Source of the DNA: Alistipes sp.
GTDB taxonomy: Bacteria; Bacteroidota; Bacteroidia; Bacteroidales; Rikenellaceae
Direction: 5' to 3'
Assembly (NCBI GenBank): GCA_017465605.1
Contig: JAFTVW010000054.1
Location: 87,079 to 151,078 of the forward strand
DNA: 64,000 nucleotides
This document shows, in pieces, positions 53,042 to 61,436 of the stretch (positions within the stretch are counted from its first letter, which is position 1; each line of letters starts with the position of its first letter). The notes beneath the pieces are model-generated. The model saw nothing but the letters and a program-made list of their open reading frames with translations. It did not search any database and had not been told where the DNA came from. The translations under genes and the position numbers were made by a program.

Positions 53042-54568
53042 ATGGATAAGAAAGTATTATTGATGATTCTCGATGGTTGGGGAATCGGTAATGGCACAAA
53101 GTCGGACGTTATTTCGACTATGAAACCTGCTTATATCTCGGCTATGACCGAGAAGTATCCTCACGCTCAGTTGCGTACTGATGGTGAGAACGTTGGTTTG
53201 CCCAATGGTCAGATGGGTAACTCGGAGGTGGGTCACCTCAATATCGGAGCTGGTCGTGTGGTATATCAGGATTTGGTGAAGATTAACCGTGCTTGTGCCG
53301 ACAACTCAATCTATCAGAACGAGGAGATTGTAAAGGCGTTTGAGTATGCAAAGGCCAATGGAGTGAATGTTCACTTTATGGGCTTGACCTCTGACGGAGG
53401 TGTACACTCTTCAATCGAGCACCTTTATAAATTGGCCGAGATTTCTAAGCACTACGGCATTGAGAATACCTATGTTCACTGCTTTATGGACGGTCGTGAT
53501 ACCGACCCTAAGAGCGGTAAGGGCTTCATCGCCGATGTAGAGGCTAACTTGGCTAAATCGACAGGTAAGATTGCTTCAATCATTGGTCGTTACTACGCAA
53601 TGGATCGCGATAAGCGTTGGGAGCGTGTGAAGGTAGCTTATGATTTGCTTGTGAATGGCGTGGGTGATGCTGCTACCGATATGGTGGAGGCTATGCAGCG
53701 TTCATACGATGAGGGCGTAACCGACGAGTTCGTAAAGCCTATTGTTCGTATCGACGAGAATGGCGAGGTAGTGGGCCGCATCAAGCCTAACGACCTTGTT
53801 ATCTTCTTCAACTATCGTAACGACCGTGCAAAGGAGATTACAATCGTGCTCACTCAGCAGGATATGCCTGAGGAGGGTATGCACACATTGCCATTGTACT
53901 ACTGCTGTATGACTCCATACGATGCTAAGTTCGAGGGCTTGCACATTTTGTTCGATAAGGAGAATGTTCGCAATACAATCGGCGAGTATGTATCATCGCT
54001 CGGTCTTTCGCAGTTGCGTATTGCCGAGACCGAGAAGTATGCTCACGTTACTTTCTTCCTCAATGGTGGTCGCGAGACTGAGTTCGATAACGAGTCTCGT
54101 ATCTTGGTTGCTTCTCCAAAGGTTGCGACCTATGATTTGCAGCCTGAGATGAGCGCATACGAGGTGAAGGATAAGTTGGTAGAGGCTTTGGGCGAGCAGA
54201 AGTTCGACTTCATCTGCTTGAACTTTGCTAATGGCGATATGGTTGGTCACACAGGTATCTACGAGGCTATCGAGAAAGCCGTTAAGGCTGTTGATGAGTG
54301 CGTGGCTGATGTTGTCGAGGCTGCAAAGGCTAATGGCTATGAGGTTGTGATGATTGCCGATCACGGTAACGCCGACAACGCAGTCAACGAGGACGGTACT
54401 CCTAATACAGCTCACTCTTTGAATCCAGTGCCTATTGTGGTTGTTTCAGACCGCGTGGCAAAGGTTGAGAACGGTATCTTGGCCGATGTTGCTCCCACTG
54501 TATTGAAACTTATGGGCTTGGAGCAGCCAAAGGAGATGACCGGTAAGGCTTTGGTAGAGCTTAAATAG
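53042..54568 (+). CDS. gpmI: 2,3-bisphosphoglycerate-independent phosphoglycerate mutase
   Basis: Interconverts 3- and 2-phosphoglycerate in glycolysis using a phosphoserine intermediate and two Mn2+ ions. The metal and phosphoserine motifs are visible: ILDGWGIG (Asp11), [10 protein letters not shown] with the nucleophile Ser61, [14 protein letters not shown], and the C-terminal metal ligands in [12 protein letters not shown] and [10 protein letters not shown]. Its 508-residue length is normal. It follows alaS by 66 bases without a terminator between them, so shared transcription is plausible; two hairpins close the unit. Confidence 0.96.
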   Translation: MDKKVLLMILDGWGIGNGTKSDVISTMKPAYISAMTEKYPHAQLRTDGENVGLPNGQMGNSEVGHLNIGAGRVVYQDLVKINRACADNSIYQNEEIVKAFEYAKANGVNVHFMGLTSDGGVHSSIEHLYKLAEISKHYGIENTYVHCFMDGRDTDPKSGKGFIADVEANLAKSTGKIASIIGRYYAMDRDKRWERVKVAYDLLVNGVGDAATDMVEAMQRSYDEGVTDEFVKPIVRIDENGEVVGRIKPNDLVIFFNYRNDRAKEITIVLTQQDMPEEGMHTLPLYYCCMTPYDAKFEGLHILFDKENVRNTIGEYVSSLGLSQLRIAETEKYAHVTFFLNGGRETEFDNESRILVASPKVATYDLQPEMSAYEVKDKLVEALGEQKFDFICLNFANGDMVGHTGIYEAIEKAVKAVDECVADVVEAAKANGYEVVMIADHGNADNAVNEDGTPNTAHSLNPVPIVVVSDRVAKVENGILADVAPTVLKLMGLEQPKEMTGKALVELK

Positions 54569-54577
54569 TTTTTTTAC

Positions 54578-54610
54578 TTGATTGCTTTGGCCTTGTAAAA
54601 GGTCAATCAA
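54578..54610 (+). other. First hairpin after gpmI
   Basis: TTGATTG (54578-54584) with CAATCAA (54604-54610) encloses an inner CCTT/AAGG stem. There is no T-tract, so it may serve to protect the 3' end rather than terminate. Confidence 0.5.
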
Positions 54611-54627
54611 TATACTTATGGTTGGAG

Positions 54628-54659
54628 ACTGCTACCCTGCGCAAGGGTGGCAGTTTTTT
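54628..54659 (+). terminator. Terminator after gpmI
   Basis: An 11-bp stem with one G-T pair (54628-54638 with 54644-54654), a 5-base loop and a T-run to 54659. Confidence 0.9.
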
Positions 54660-54689
54660 GTAGTATAAGTTGCCTAACAAGGCTCTTTT

Positions 54690-54756
54690 GGCATCTGGCT
54701 TGACCTCGAAATCCTCATTTACGCCAAGTAAACTGTGGTTTCTTGGTCTGCGACCA
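54690..54756 (+). repeat. Intergenic stem-loop element, copy B
   Basis: Shares the AATCCTnAnnTACGCC(C/A)AGTA core with 12272-12339. The stem here is TTTAC (54718-54722) with GTAAA (54728-54732) around loop GCCAA; a second hairpin TGGTC/GACCA (54744-54748 with 54752-54756) follows. Flanking TAACAAG (54675-54681) and CTTGTTA (54771-54777) form an outer inverted repeat. As with copy A, it lies after a plus-strand gene in a convergent region. Confidence 0.6.
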
Positions 54757-54795
54757 GCTTCAAAATAGCTCTTGTTATACAACCTCTAATAAAGT

Positions 54796-54828
54796 AGGGA
54801 CTGTTAACATAATCTGTTAGACAGCCCT
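54796..54828 (-). terminator. Probable terminator of the Ytr-like operon
   Basis: An interrupted stem (AGGG-CTGTT-AAC 54796-54808 with 54816-54828, one bulge) lies 13 bases past the last minus-strand stop; the minus strand beyond has only a weak T-tract. Confidence 0.5.
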
Positions 54829-54840
54829 ATTTCGTATGTT

Positions 54841-55332
54841 TTAATCGTATATATGCGTTTCGTACTGCGCTTTGTCGGTACGGCGTTTGAAGTTGCTTTT
54901 AATCTTTCTAAGATTCTCTTCGCTGTAATCCTCCAATGCGCTCTTCTGCCAATCGTTAAGCTCCAACTTTTTCACCTCGCCATTGCGGATAATGTACTCA
55001 ACCGACCAAAAGTATGGAGATTGATAGCGCTTGTGCTTTTTGGAGTACTCTATCCTGATTGTGTCACCAATAATAGTGGGTATGCCATTACCCCATATTA
55101 TATTCGTATAGTCGGGAGAGGTCTCTGGTCCTGGGTGACCAACCTCCATTTTGTGTGGGAAATTACCCACAAGTTCCACCACTCTAATTGGCCTTTCGGA
55201 GAGTTGTTGGCAGACTTCTATCACCTTTTTTCTTTGGTTATGAGTTGCGGCCCAAGTCACTCCAAATAGTGCGAGTGGAATGGCTGCGTAGATTATGCAT
55301 AGTGCTATCAATATTTTGTTACTTGTCTTCAT
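54841..55332 (-). CDS. Membrane-anchored protein of unknown function in the Ytr-like operon
   Basis: A 163-residue protein I cannot name. An N-terminal hydrophobic segment (about residues 7-27, ILIALCIIYAAIPLALFGVTW) is probably a signal anchor; the rest is polar with beta-type runs (PIRVVELVGNFPHKMEV, TNIIWGNGIPTIIGDTI) and a basic C-terminus. Its start overlaps the end of the GntR gene by 14 bases, so it is the fourth member of the ABC-permease-GntR unit and probably made with it. It may be an accessory factor, but nothing in the sequence says so directly. Confidence 0.7.
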   Translation of the reverse strand: MKTSNKILIALCIIYAAIPLALFGVTWAATHNQRKKVIEVCQQLSERPIRVVELVGNFPHKMEVGHPGPETSPDYTNIIWGNGIPTIIGDTIRIEYSKKHKRYQSPYFWSVEYIIRNGEVKKLELNDWQKSALEDYSEENLRKIKSNFKRRTDKAQYETHIYD

Positions 55333-55690
55333 CGCTTAAAAATTTGTTGTATTGTTCTTGAATCTCGTTGGGTGTGATGCCGAGCAGTTGCATCTGCTTG
55401 ATAAATGCAGGCATCTGCTCGTTGTAGAACTCCTCTTTGCGTTGCTTAATGATGGCCGACTTTGCCTCTTCGGCAACGAAGAATCCCACACCTCTTGTGC
55501 TTCGCACTGTGCCATCAAGCGTTAGTCGCTCATAGGTGCGAGCTATGGTGTTGGGGTTTACCCCAAACTCTGCGCTCAACTCCCTCACTGAGGGTAGCTG
55601 GCTGCCACTCTGCCACTCATCGCGCAGAATATGATCCTCGATCCACGCCTTGATTTGCAGAAAAAGTGGCTTATTATCGTTGGTTATCAT
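55319..55690 (-). CDS. GntR-family (YtrA-type) repressor
   Basis: A 123-residue repressor with a winged-helix N-terminus (about residues 8-70: PLFLQIKAWIEDHILRDEW, LPSVRELSAEFGVNPNTIART) and a short helical C-terminal dimerisation tail with no ligand-binding domain, the YtrA type. These commonly repress their own ABC transporter operon in response to cell-wall antibiotics or related stress. It overlaps the permease gene by 4 bases. An ACTGTA-N12-TACAGT inverted repeat beside the operon's promoter is its likely target. Confidence 0.9.
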   Translation of the reverse strand: MITNDNKPLFLQIKAWIEDHILRDEWQSGSQLPSVRELSAEFGVNPNTIARTYERLTLDGTVRSTRGVGFFVAEEAKSAIIKQRKEEFYNEQMPAFIKQMQLLGITPNEIQEQYNKFLSDEDK

Positions 55691-56496
55691 TTTGTGTTGC
55701 GCTCTTTAAATAAGAAAAGTGATAATGCGTAGAGTCCAATCGGAATCAGACCGAAAAATGCGAGCTGAATCTTTTCGCCCAACTCTTCTGTTGTTATTCC
55801 TGCGCCGGATATGTTTGCGTAAGTGTCAATAGCGTTGCCACGAGGGCCTGGCACAATCAAATTTCCATAAGTAAACGGATAATATATGCTGAATTTTGTC
55901 GATGCCAAAAGCATCAAAAATGCAAATACGCAAATTCCAATGCAGAGCCATTTTTTGTGGCTTGCTCGCCACAAGGTAATCAGGCTATGGATAGAGAATA
56001 TAAGTGCCATTGAAAACCCAAAATATATCCCCATATCCTTATTCCAAAACCAATTCATTGAGTGATACTCAGCTGGGAATCCGTGGCGGATAATATCTGC
56101 TGCATCAATCGTAGTCCAAATTGCAACGAGAATTGCAGGTATTACGATAAGCGCAGCAATCATCTCGGCTACAAATCTCGATGTGCGACGAGTGGGCAAC
56201 ATCAGCGTATCGTGCAATCGCTGACGGCGAGCAAAACCTTTGAACATTGCAGCGAGTGAGTACCAGGCAATTACAATCAGAAATAGAAGCAAAGTGCTTT
56301 CTCTGATATCTTTATAGTGTCGGATATCCCATTTGGCTATGTAGTCAAGTGGGGTGTCAATCGCAGGAACTATGTAGTTGAATGCTGTTATTGCTGTAAA
56401 TAATCCAATAAGACACATCGCAAGAAGCCAATTCTCCCTGAAATGCAGGATTATTAGGCGGTAAATCTCTGTTATTCTATCTTTTACGCTTAACAT
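55687..56496 (-). CDS. ABC transporter permease (Ytr-like)
   Basis: A 269-residue integral membrane protein with about six hydrophobic helices (for example LLAMCLIGLFTAITAFNYIV and LLLFLIVIAWYSLAAMF). It does not closely match classical permease families, but its position directly between an ABC ATPase gene (7-base overlap) and a GntR repressor gene (4-base overlap) identifies it as the membrane part of a YtrBC-like transporter. What it moves is not known. Confidence 0.83.
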   Translation of the reverse strand: MLSVKDRITEIYRLIILHFRENWLLAMCLIGLFTAITAFNYIVPAIDTPLDYIAKWDIRHYKDIRESTLLLFLIVIAWYSLAAMFKGFARRQRLHDTLMLPTRRTSRFVAEMIAALIVIPAILVAIWTTIDAADIIRHGFPAEYHSMNWFWNKDMGIYFGFSMALIFSIHSLITLWRASHKKWLCIGICVFAFLMLLASTKFSIYYPFTYGNLIVPGPRGNAIDTYANISGAGITTEELGEKIQLAFFGLIPIGLYALSLFLFKERNTK

Positions 56497-57338
56497 AACT
56501 CCTCCTTCCCCGACTCGGTCGCAATTTGTGGTTGATTGATAATACCTCTAATCTTTTCGCTCTCCAATACTCCGAGGTAGAGCATTTCAAGGTCAACGTT
56601 GCTATAATCGCCGCTATTTCGGGCAATAACCCTTAGACCATCGATGAAGAGTGGCTCGGCTAATTCTCCAACTCGACCAAATGCCAATCGCTGGGCAGCG
56701 TTGTCGAGCGAGGCGTTGACGATGAGTTGCTTATCCTTGATGATTAGAATATGCGAAAGCATCTGCTCCAAATCCGCAATTTGGTGTGTCGAGATGATAA
56801 TTGTACGATTGCTCATATCGAGCGATGCGAGTATCGAACGCAACTGTCGCTTCGACTCAATATCAAGTCCATTTGTAGGCTCGTCCATCAGAAGCAGTGG
56901 TGTGTTGCAGGCCAGCGCAAAAGCGATGATAAACTTTTTGCGATTGCCGAGTGAGAGCTTGTTGAGCCTCACACCAAACGTAAAGTTCATTCGCTCCAAA
57001 TAGCTCTGCATCTGCTCGCGCGAGAAGTTGGGACGAAATTTGGCATAAGTGCTGATGTAGCCTTCGAGCGACATTGTGGGTAATTCAATCTCGTCGGTGA
57101 TGTAGTAGATTTGCTCGAAGAATTGGCGAGTGTGAGCCGATGGAGTGTGCCCCATCACATCGACTTCGCCCGATAACGGGTCTAACACTCCCGCAATTGT
57201 GTGGAGTAGGGTGGTCTTGCCCACTCCATTCGAGCCGAGTAGGCCGTAGATGTTACCCACCTCAATTTGAGTGTTTATGGCACTCAAAACAGGATTCTTT
57301 TGTTTGTATCCTGCCTCTAAGTTGGTTAGTTTAATCAT
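56490..57338 (-). CDS. ABC transporter ATPase (Ytr-like)
   Basis: A 282-residue ATPase, first gene of the operon. It has Walker A GSNGVGKTT (near residues 35-43), a Q-loop in FFEQIYYITDEIELP, signature LSLGNRKKF and Walker B LLLMDEPTNGLD. The switch His lies in IISTHQIADLEQM. Both the variant signature and the 80-residue C-terminal extension are seen in YtrB/CcmA-type ATPases acting with GntR repressors. About 140 bases of leader separate it from the predicted promoter and operator. Confidence 0.93.
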   Translation of the reverse strand: MIKLTNLEAGYKQKNPVLSAINTQIEVGNIYGLLGSNGVGKTTLLHTIAGVLDPLSGEVDVMGHTPSAHTRQFFEQIYYITDEIELPTMSLEGYISTYAKFRPNFSREQMQSYLERMNFTFGVRLNKLSLGNRKKFIIAFALACNTPLLLMDEPTNGLDIESKRQLRSILASLDMSNRTIIISTHQIADLEQMLSHILIIKDKQLIVNASLDNAAQRLAFGRVGELAEPLFIDGLRVIARNSGDYSNVDLEMLYLGVLESEKIRGIINQPQIATESGKEELC

Positions 57339-57462
57339 AAAGTTAATTGTTTAATTTGTTTTCCGTTGCGAGTGCTTGATTTTGCCTCTCTGTTGTTGGT
57401 CGGCTCGGCAAACAGCTGCATTGGTTGGGTTGTTATTTAGTTTGTTGATTGTTTTGTGTTCT

Positions 57463-57486
57463 ACTGTATTAGTTAGGTAGTACAGT
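57463..57486. promoter_or_regulatory. Putative GntR/YtrA-type operator
   Basis: A perfect inverted repeat ACTGTA (57463-57468) - 12 bases - TACAGT (57481-57486). It lies immediately next to the -7 box at 57488-57495, over the expected transcription start, where a repressor would block the operon. Confidence 0.6.
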
Positions 57487-57487
57487 G

Positions 57488-57495
57488 CAAAGGTA
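57488..57495 (-). promoter_or_regulatory. -7 box of the Ytr-like operon
   Basis: TACCTTTG on the minus strand, beside the inverted repeat. The transcript would carry a ~140-base leader. Confidence 0.6.
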
Positions 57496-57546
57496 GCGCA
57501 TAAAATCATATTTGCAAATATTTTTGAGCAATTTTTCGCTGCACGA

Positions 57547-57576
57547 TAAAAAAATCCCGACTTTATGGGTCGGGAT
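57547..57576 (-). terminator. Terminator after the hydroxyacid dehydrogenase gene
   Basis: An 8-bp stem (ATCCCGAC arm at 57554-57561 with 57569-57576) followed on the minus strand by seven T residues (57547-57553). Confidence 0.88.
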
Positions 57577-57624
57577 AGGGGTAATACCTTAATTATATAT
57601 AAAAGCTAATCGAGTGGCCACACT

Positions 57625-58569
57625 TTAACCTACTTGCTTCTTGCGTGAGAGATACTCCTCGATATTCAACTCGATGCACTCTATTAGGCGGTCGATAGCC
57701 TCGACGGGTGACCACGCGTTATGTGGCGATGCGAGAAGTTTGTGCGGGTCTTGCAAGTTGTAGAGTGGTGAACGGCGCAATGGCTCGCTTGTAAAGACAT
57801 CAAACGCAGCTCCTCGGATTACATTGCTGTTGAGCGCATCGGCCAATGCCTGCTCATCAACAATTCCTCCACGCGCAACGTTTATCAAAATAGCACTTCG
57901 CTTCATCTGAGCAAGTTCGTTGTCGGTGATAAGATTACGAGTGCGCTCGTTGAGTGGACAGTGGATAGATATGATATCAGATGATTTCAATAATTCGCTT
58001 AGCTCTAATCTGTTGTACGCTTCATCTCTACTAACGCTTGAAGTAGAATAGTATGCAACTGTGCAACCAAATACCTCAGCCAATCGCGCCACTTCACGAC
58101 CAATATTTCCAAGTCCAATTATGCCCCATCGCTTGCCTCGAAGTTGTGCGGTTGGGCGGTCGAAATTGAAAATCTTATCTGATTTTGCATACTCGCCCGA
58201 CTTGAAATAGTTGTCGTAATAGGTCACCTCTCGAAGCAGTGCCAACGCTGAGCCGATGGTGGTTTCGGCAACTGCGTATGTGGAGTATCCAACGGCATTG
58301 CGCACCTCTACATTATGCTCGGCAGCGGCCTCTAAATCGACATTATTCATACCGGTTGCAGCCACGCAAATAAGGCGAAGATTGGGTAGTGCAGCGATTT
58401 TTTCGGCATCGAGTACCACTTTGTTTGTGATTACAATTTCGGCATCAGCGCAACGCTCTACGACTTGTTCGGGCGATGTGGTTTGGTAACCAACATACTC
58501 GCCGTGATGCTTGATGCCAGCAAGGTTGCGACCACATACAGAATATTCGTCTAAGAATACTATTTTCAT
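57625..58569 (-). CDS. D-isomer 2-hydroxyacid dehydrogenase
   Basis: A 314-residue NAD(P)-dependent dehydrogenase of the glycerate/phosphoglycerate type. The Rossmann motif is GIIGLGNIGREVARL (about residues 149-163). Catalytic residues appear as Arg in INVARGGIVDE, Glu in DVFTSEP and His in ASPHNAWSP. The N-terminal substrate half includes AATGMNNVDLEAA. Members reduce hydroxypyruvate, glyoxylate or related acids. Its closeness to serC/serA-type genes is not seen here. It precedes no gene on its strand before a strong terminator and follows tcdA by 17 bases, so the three genes are probably one unit. Confidence 0.9.
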   Translation of the reverse strand: MKIVFLDEYSVCGRNLAGIKHHGEYVGYQTTSPEQVVERCADAEIVITNKVVLDAEKIAALPNLRLICVAATGMNNVDLEAAAEHNVEVRNAVGYSTYAVAETTIGSALALLREVTYYDNYFKSGEYAKSDKIFNFDRPTAQLRGKRWGIIGLGNIGREVARLAEVFGCTVAYYSTSSVSRDEAYNRLELSELLKSSDIISIHCPLNERTRNLITDNELAQMKRSAILINVARGGIVDEQALADALNSNVIRGAAFDVFTSEPLRRSPLYNLQDPHKLLASPHNAWSPVEAIDRLIECIELNIEEYLSRKKQVG

Positions 58570-58586
58570 ATAGTTATATCGATTAC

Positions 58587-59315
58587 TTAAAGTTGAAATT
58601 CACCAATTAATCCTCTGATTACAACCGATGCGCAACCGATTCCAAACAGAGCTGGAATATAGGAAATTGTACCTGTATTTGATTTTTTATTTTGCTCCTC
58701 GCAGAGTATCATTGCGCCCTCTCTGACAGGTTCGGGTGAAAATACAGCCCAGAAACCAGTGCGGATACCTATCTTGTGAAGACGCTTTCGTAGCATATGT
58801 GCCAGAGGGCAGTGGTGGGTCTTGGCTATGTCGCAAATCTCCATCTTTGTAGGGTCGGTCTTTGCGCCTGCACCCATAGAGCTTACAAGTGGAATTCCTC
58901 TGTCGAGCGCACCTTTTATTAGAGCTAATTTTGGCGAGAGTGTGTCAATCGCATCTACCACATAATCAAACTTTTCGGAGTCGAGCAGTGCGTCGGTCTC
59001 GTCGTCTTTTATGAAGCGATTTACAACCGTGAGTTGCAACTCTGGGTTGATGTCTAACAATCGCTCTTTCATAAGCTCTGCTTTCTCCTTTCCGATTGTG
59101 GAGTGAAGGGCAATCAGTTGTCGGTTGATGTTGGTGGGCGATACGGTGTCGGCATCGGCAATGGTCATACGTCCCACTCCCGCGCGAGCAATCATCTCGG
59201 CAGCATATGCTCCAACACCACCTAACCCCACAACCAAAACGTTGGCGTTGCGGAGTTGACTCAATTTTTCTTCACCTAAAAGTAGGGTAGTTCTCTCTAA
59301 CCAATTATTGTTCAT
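58587..59315 (-). CDS. tcdA: tRNA threonylcarbamoyladenosine dehydratase
   Basis: A 242-residue E1-like (ThiF-family) enzyme that cyclises t6A at position 37 of tRNAs to ct6A using ATP. Visible are the adenylation motif VLVVGLGGVGAYAAEMIARAG (in two pieces, about residues 24-44), the ATP-contacting INRQL (about 64-68), DAIDT (about 122-126) and the tail IGCASVVIRGLI. The start at 59315 (MNNNWLERTTLLLG) fits the TcdA group and overlaps the upstream TatD-type gene by 11 bases; the earlier in-frame ATG at 59354 would give a longer overlap. Confidence 0.9.
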   Translation of the reverse strand: MNNNWLERTTLLLGEEKLSQLRNANVLVVGLGGVGAYAAEMIARAGVGRMTIADADTVSPTNINRQLIALHSTIGKEKAELMKERLLDINPELQLTVVNRFIKDDETDALLDSEKFDYVVDAIDTLSPKLALIKGALDRGIPLVSSMGAGAKTDPTKMEICDIAKTHHCPLAHMLRKRLHKIGIRTGFWAVFSPEPVREGAMILCEEQNKKSNTGTISYIPALFGIGCASVVIRGLIGEFQL

Positions 59316-59886
59316 TCTCTCTGAAAATTCTATTGTAATTTTGTTCAATTGCATCAGTCAATTCTTCTATGCTTATGCCACGAAGTGATGCTATGAGGTG
59401 GTAAATTTGTTCTATCGAAACAGTAGATTCATCGGTCTCTACGAAAATTCTATCAAGCGGTGTAACTTGCAATGCCTTAATTGTTTTTGGTGATTTAGCA
59501 CACCTGTCGCCAAACGATAGATAGTACCCTTTTCCCAATGCCCATTGGGCTTGTTCTGCGGAGCCTATAAAGCCGTGAAAAATCACCGCGCGAAGAGTGT
59601 AATTGGCCAAAATTTTCATCATAGGCTCAAAAGCCCTAACGCAGTGTAGCACAACTGGAATATTTCGTCTTTGAGCCTCTTCTAATTGCTGGCGAAACAC
59701 TCTTTCTTGCTTTTCGCGATTAACCGAACACGCATAATCAAGCCCAATTTCTCCGATGGCTTCGGCCTCAGACGAAATGAAAATTTCCTCATCTGAATCG
59801 GCTTTCCACGGATGACGTCCCTCGGCTCTGAGTTCTCGGTGCAGACCTGTCGGGTGATGCGTGTGTATATCGATAAATCGGCTCAT
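59305..59886 (-). CDS. TatD-family metal-dependent hydrolase (short form)
   Basis: A 193-residue enzyme of the TatD DNase group, shorter than the usual ~260. Metal and catalytic landmarks are FIDIHTHH (residues 4-11), GEIGLDYACS (about 45-54), VVLHCVRAFEP (about 78-88), VIFHGFIGSAEQA (about 100-112) and FVETDEST (about 147-154). The compact size suggests loss of one or more barrel loops. The start is the ATG at 59886 (MSRFIDIHTHH). It is the first gene of the TatD-tcdA-dehydrogenase unit. Confidence 0.88.
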   Translation of the reverse strand: MSRFIDIHTHHPTGLHRELRAEGRHPWKADSDEEIFISSEAEAIGEIGLDYACSVNREKQERVFRQQLEEAQRRNIPVVLHCVRAFEPMMKILANYTLRAVIFHGFIGSAEQAQWALGKGYYLSFGDRCAKSPKTIKALQVTPLDRIFVETDESTVSIEQIYHLIASLRGISIEELTDAIEQNYNRIFRENEQ

Positions 59887-59974
59887 AACTCTACAAATGT
59901 AAGGAAAAATAATAAATTTCACTATTAAATGTAAATTATACCTTAAATATTTATGTAATCCGCAAAAAAAATCG

Positions 59975-59982
59975 TATCTTCG
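59975..59982 (+). promoter_or_regulatory. -7 box for the nqr operon
   Basis: TATCTTCG, one mismatch from TAnnTTTG, about 96 bases before the ATG at 60078, giving an ~90-base leader. Confidence 0.45.
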
Positions 59983-59986
59983 TGCG

Positions 59987-60022
59987 CGATTTTAGGGGTG
60001 AATGGTTGCATCTCAAAAATCG
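59987..60022 (+). other. Stable hairpin at the 5' end of the nqr leader
   Basis: CGATTTT (59987-59993) pairs with AAAATCG (60016-60022) and the stem continues with G-U-containing pairs (GGGTG with CATCT). If transcription begins near 59988, this hairpin is at the very 5' end of the nqr mRNA. Confidence 0.5.
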
Positions 60023-60077
60023 TTGTTATAAAACATAAATTAACTCTTAAAATATTATTTCACTTAATTACAAATCT

Positions 60078-61433
60078 ATGTCGAAAATCATTAAACTACG
60101 GAAAGGTCTCGACATCAATCTTCAAGGTAAGGCTGCTGAGTCGTTGGTAGAAGTGCCAATGGCTAAGGAGTATGCCGTTTCGCCTTTGGATTTTGAGAAC
60201 GTGACTCCCAAACTGTTGGTGAAGGTGGGCGACAAGGTGAAGGCTGGTACGCCATTGTTCTTCGATAAGAACAACACTCGCGTATTGTACACTTCTCCTG
60301 TCAGCGGTACCGTTTCGGCTGTAAATCGCGGTGAGAAGCGTAAGATTCTCAACGTTACAGTTGCTGCCGATGCAAAACAGGAGTCTGAGGAGTTTGCAAT
60401 TCTCAATTTGCAGAAAGCGAGCCGCGAGGAGGTCGTTGAGACTTTGCTCAAATCGGGTTTGTGGACTATGATTCTGCAACGCCCCTATGGTATTGTTGCT
60501 AACCCCAGCGACACACCTAAGGCTGTATTTGTTTCAGCATTCGATTCTGCTCCTTTGGCCGCAGATGCAAACTTTGCATTGAAGGGCGAGAAGGAGAATT
60601 TGCAGAAGGGTTTGGAGGTGTTGAACAAGCTCTCTGGCGGTAAGGTTCACCTCTCAGTTCGAGTTAAAGCAGAGGGTGAGATGACATCGCTTAACGGCGT
60701 GGAAATCCATAAGTTCGAGGGTAAGCACCCTGTTGGCTGCGTGGGTGTTCAGGTTCACCACATCGATCCTATGGCTAAGGGCGATATCGCTTGGACTGTT
60801 GCAATTCAGGACGTAGCTGCAATTGGCCGTTTGTTCCTCACAGGCAAGGTTGACCTTCACAAGGTTGTTGCTCTTACAGGTAGCGAGGTCGAGAAGCCTC
60901 AGTACTACCGCATCATCAGCGGTGCACCCGTTGCATCGATTATTGATGGCAACATTAAGAAGCAGGCCGAGGGCGATTCAGTTCGTATCATCTCTGGTAA
61001 CGTACTCACAGGTAAGAAGGTTGCTGCCGATGGCTTTATTTCGGCTACTGCAACTCAGATTACAGTTATCCCCGAGGGTGACAAGTATGAGATGCTTGGT
61101 TGGATTGCTCCACGTTTCAACAAATTCTCTGTATCACGTTCATACTTCTCTTGGCTCTGCCCAAAGAAGGAGTACAAACTCGATACAAATGTGAATGGTG
61201 GTGTTCGTGCCTTTGTTGTAACAGGTCTTTTTGAGGATTATCTCCCAATGGATATCTATCCTATGTATCTGTTTAAGGCTATTATGGCTGGCGACATTGA
61301 TAAGATGGAGAACCTCGGTATCTACGAAATCGTAGAGGAGGACGTGGCTCTTTGCGAGTTTGTCGATCCTTCAAAGACTGAGATTCAGCAGTTGGTTCGC
61401 GATGGTATTAACTTAATGATTAAGGAGTGTTAA
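60078..61433 (+). CDS. nqrA: Na+-translocating NADH:quinone reductase subunit A
   Basis: A 451-residue peripheral subunit of the six-subunit NQR complex, which couples NADH oxidation to Na+ export in the inner membrane. The N-terminus KLRKGLDINLQGKA is diagnostic of NqrA, and GKHPVGCVGVQVHHIDPMAKGD falls in the middle. The ubiquinone-binding region is toward the C-terminus. nqrB begins 3 bases after its stop, and the operon continues to nqrC, nqrD and nqrE. The start is the ATG at 60078 as it gives the standard MSKIIKLRKG. Confidence 0.95.
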   Translation: MSKIIKLRKGLDINLQGKAAESLVEVPMAKEYAVSPLDFENVTPKLLVKVGDKVKAGTPLFFDKNNTRVLYTSPVSGTVSAVNRGEKRKILNVTVAADAKQESEEFAILNLQKASREEVVETLLKSGLWTMILQRPYGIVANPSDTPKAVFVSAFDSAPLAADANFALKGEKENLQKGLEVLNKLSGGKVHLSVRVKAEGEMTSLNGVEIHKFEGKHPVGCVGVQVHHIDPMAKGDIAWTVAIQDVAAIGRLFLTGKVDLHKVVALTGSEVEKPQYYRIISGAPVASIIDGNIKKQAEGDSVRIISGNVLTGKKVAADGFISATATQITVIPEGDKYEMLGWIAPRFNKFSVSRSYFSWLCPKKEYKLDTNVNGGVRAFVVTGLFEDYLPMDIYPMYLFKAIMAGDIDKMENLGIYEIVEEDVALCEFVDPSKTEIQQLVRDGINLMIKEC

Positions 61434-61436
61434 GCT

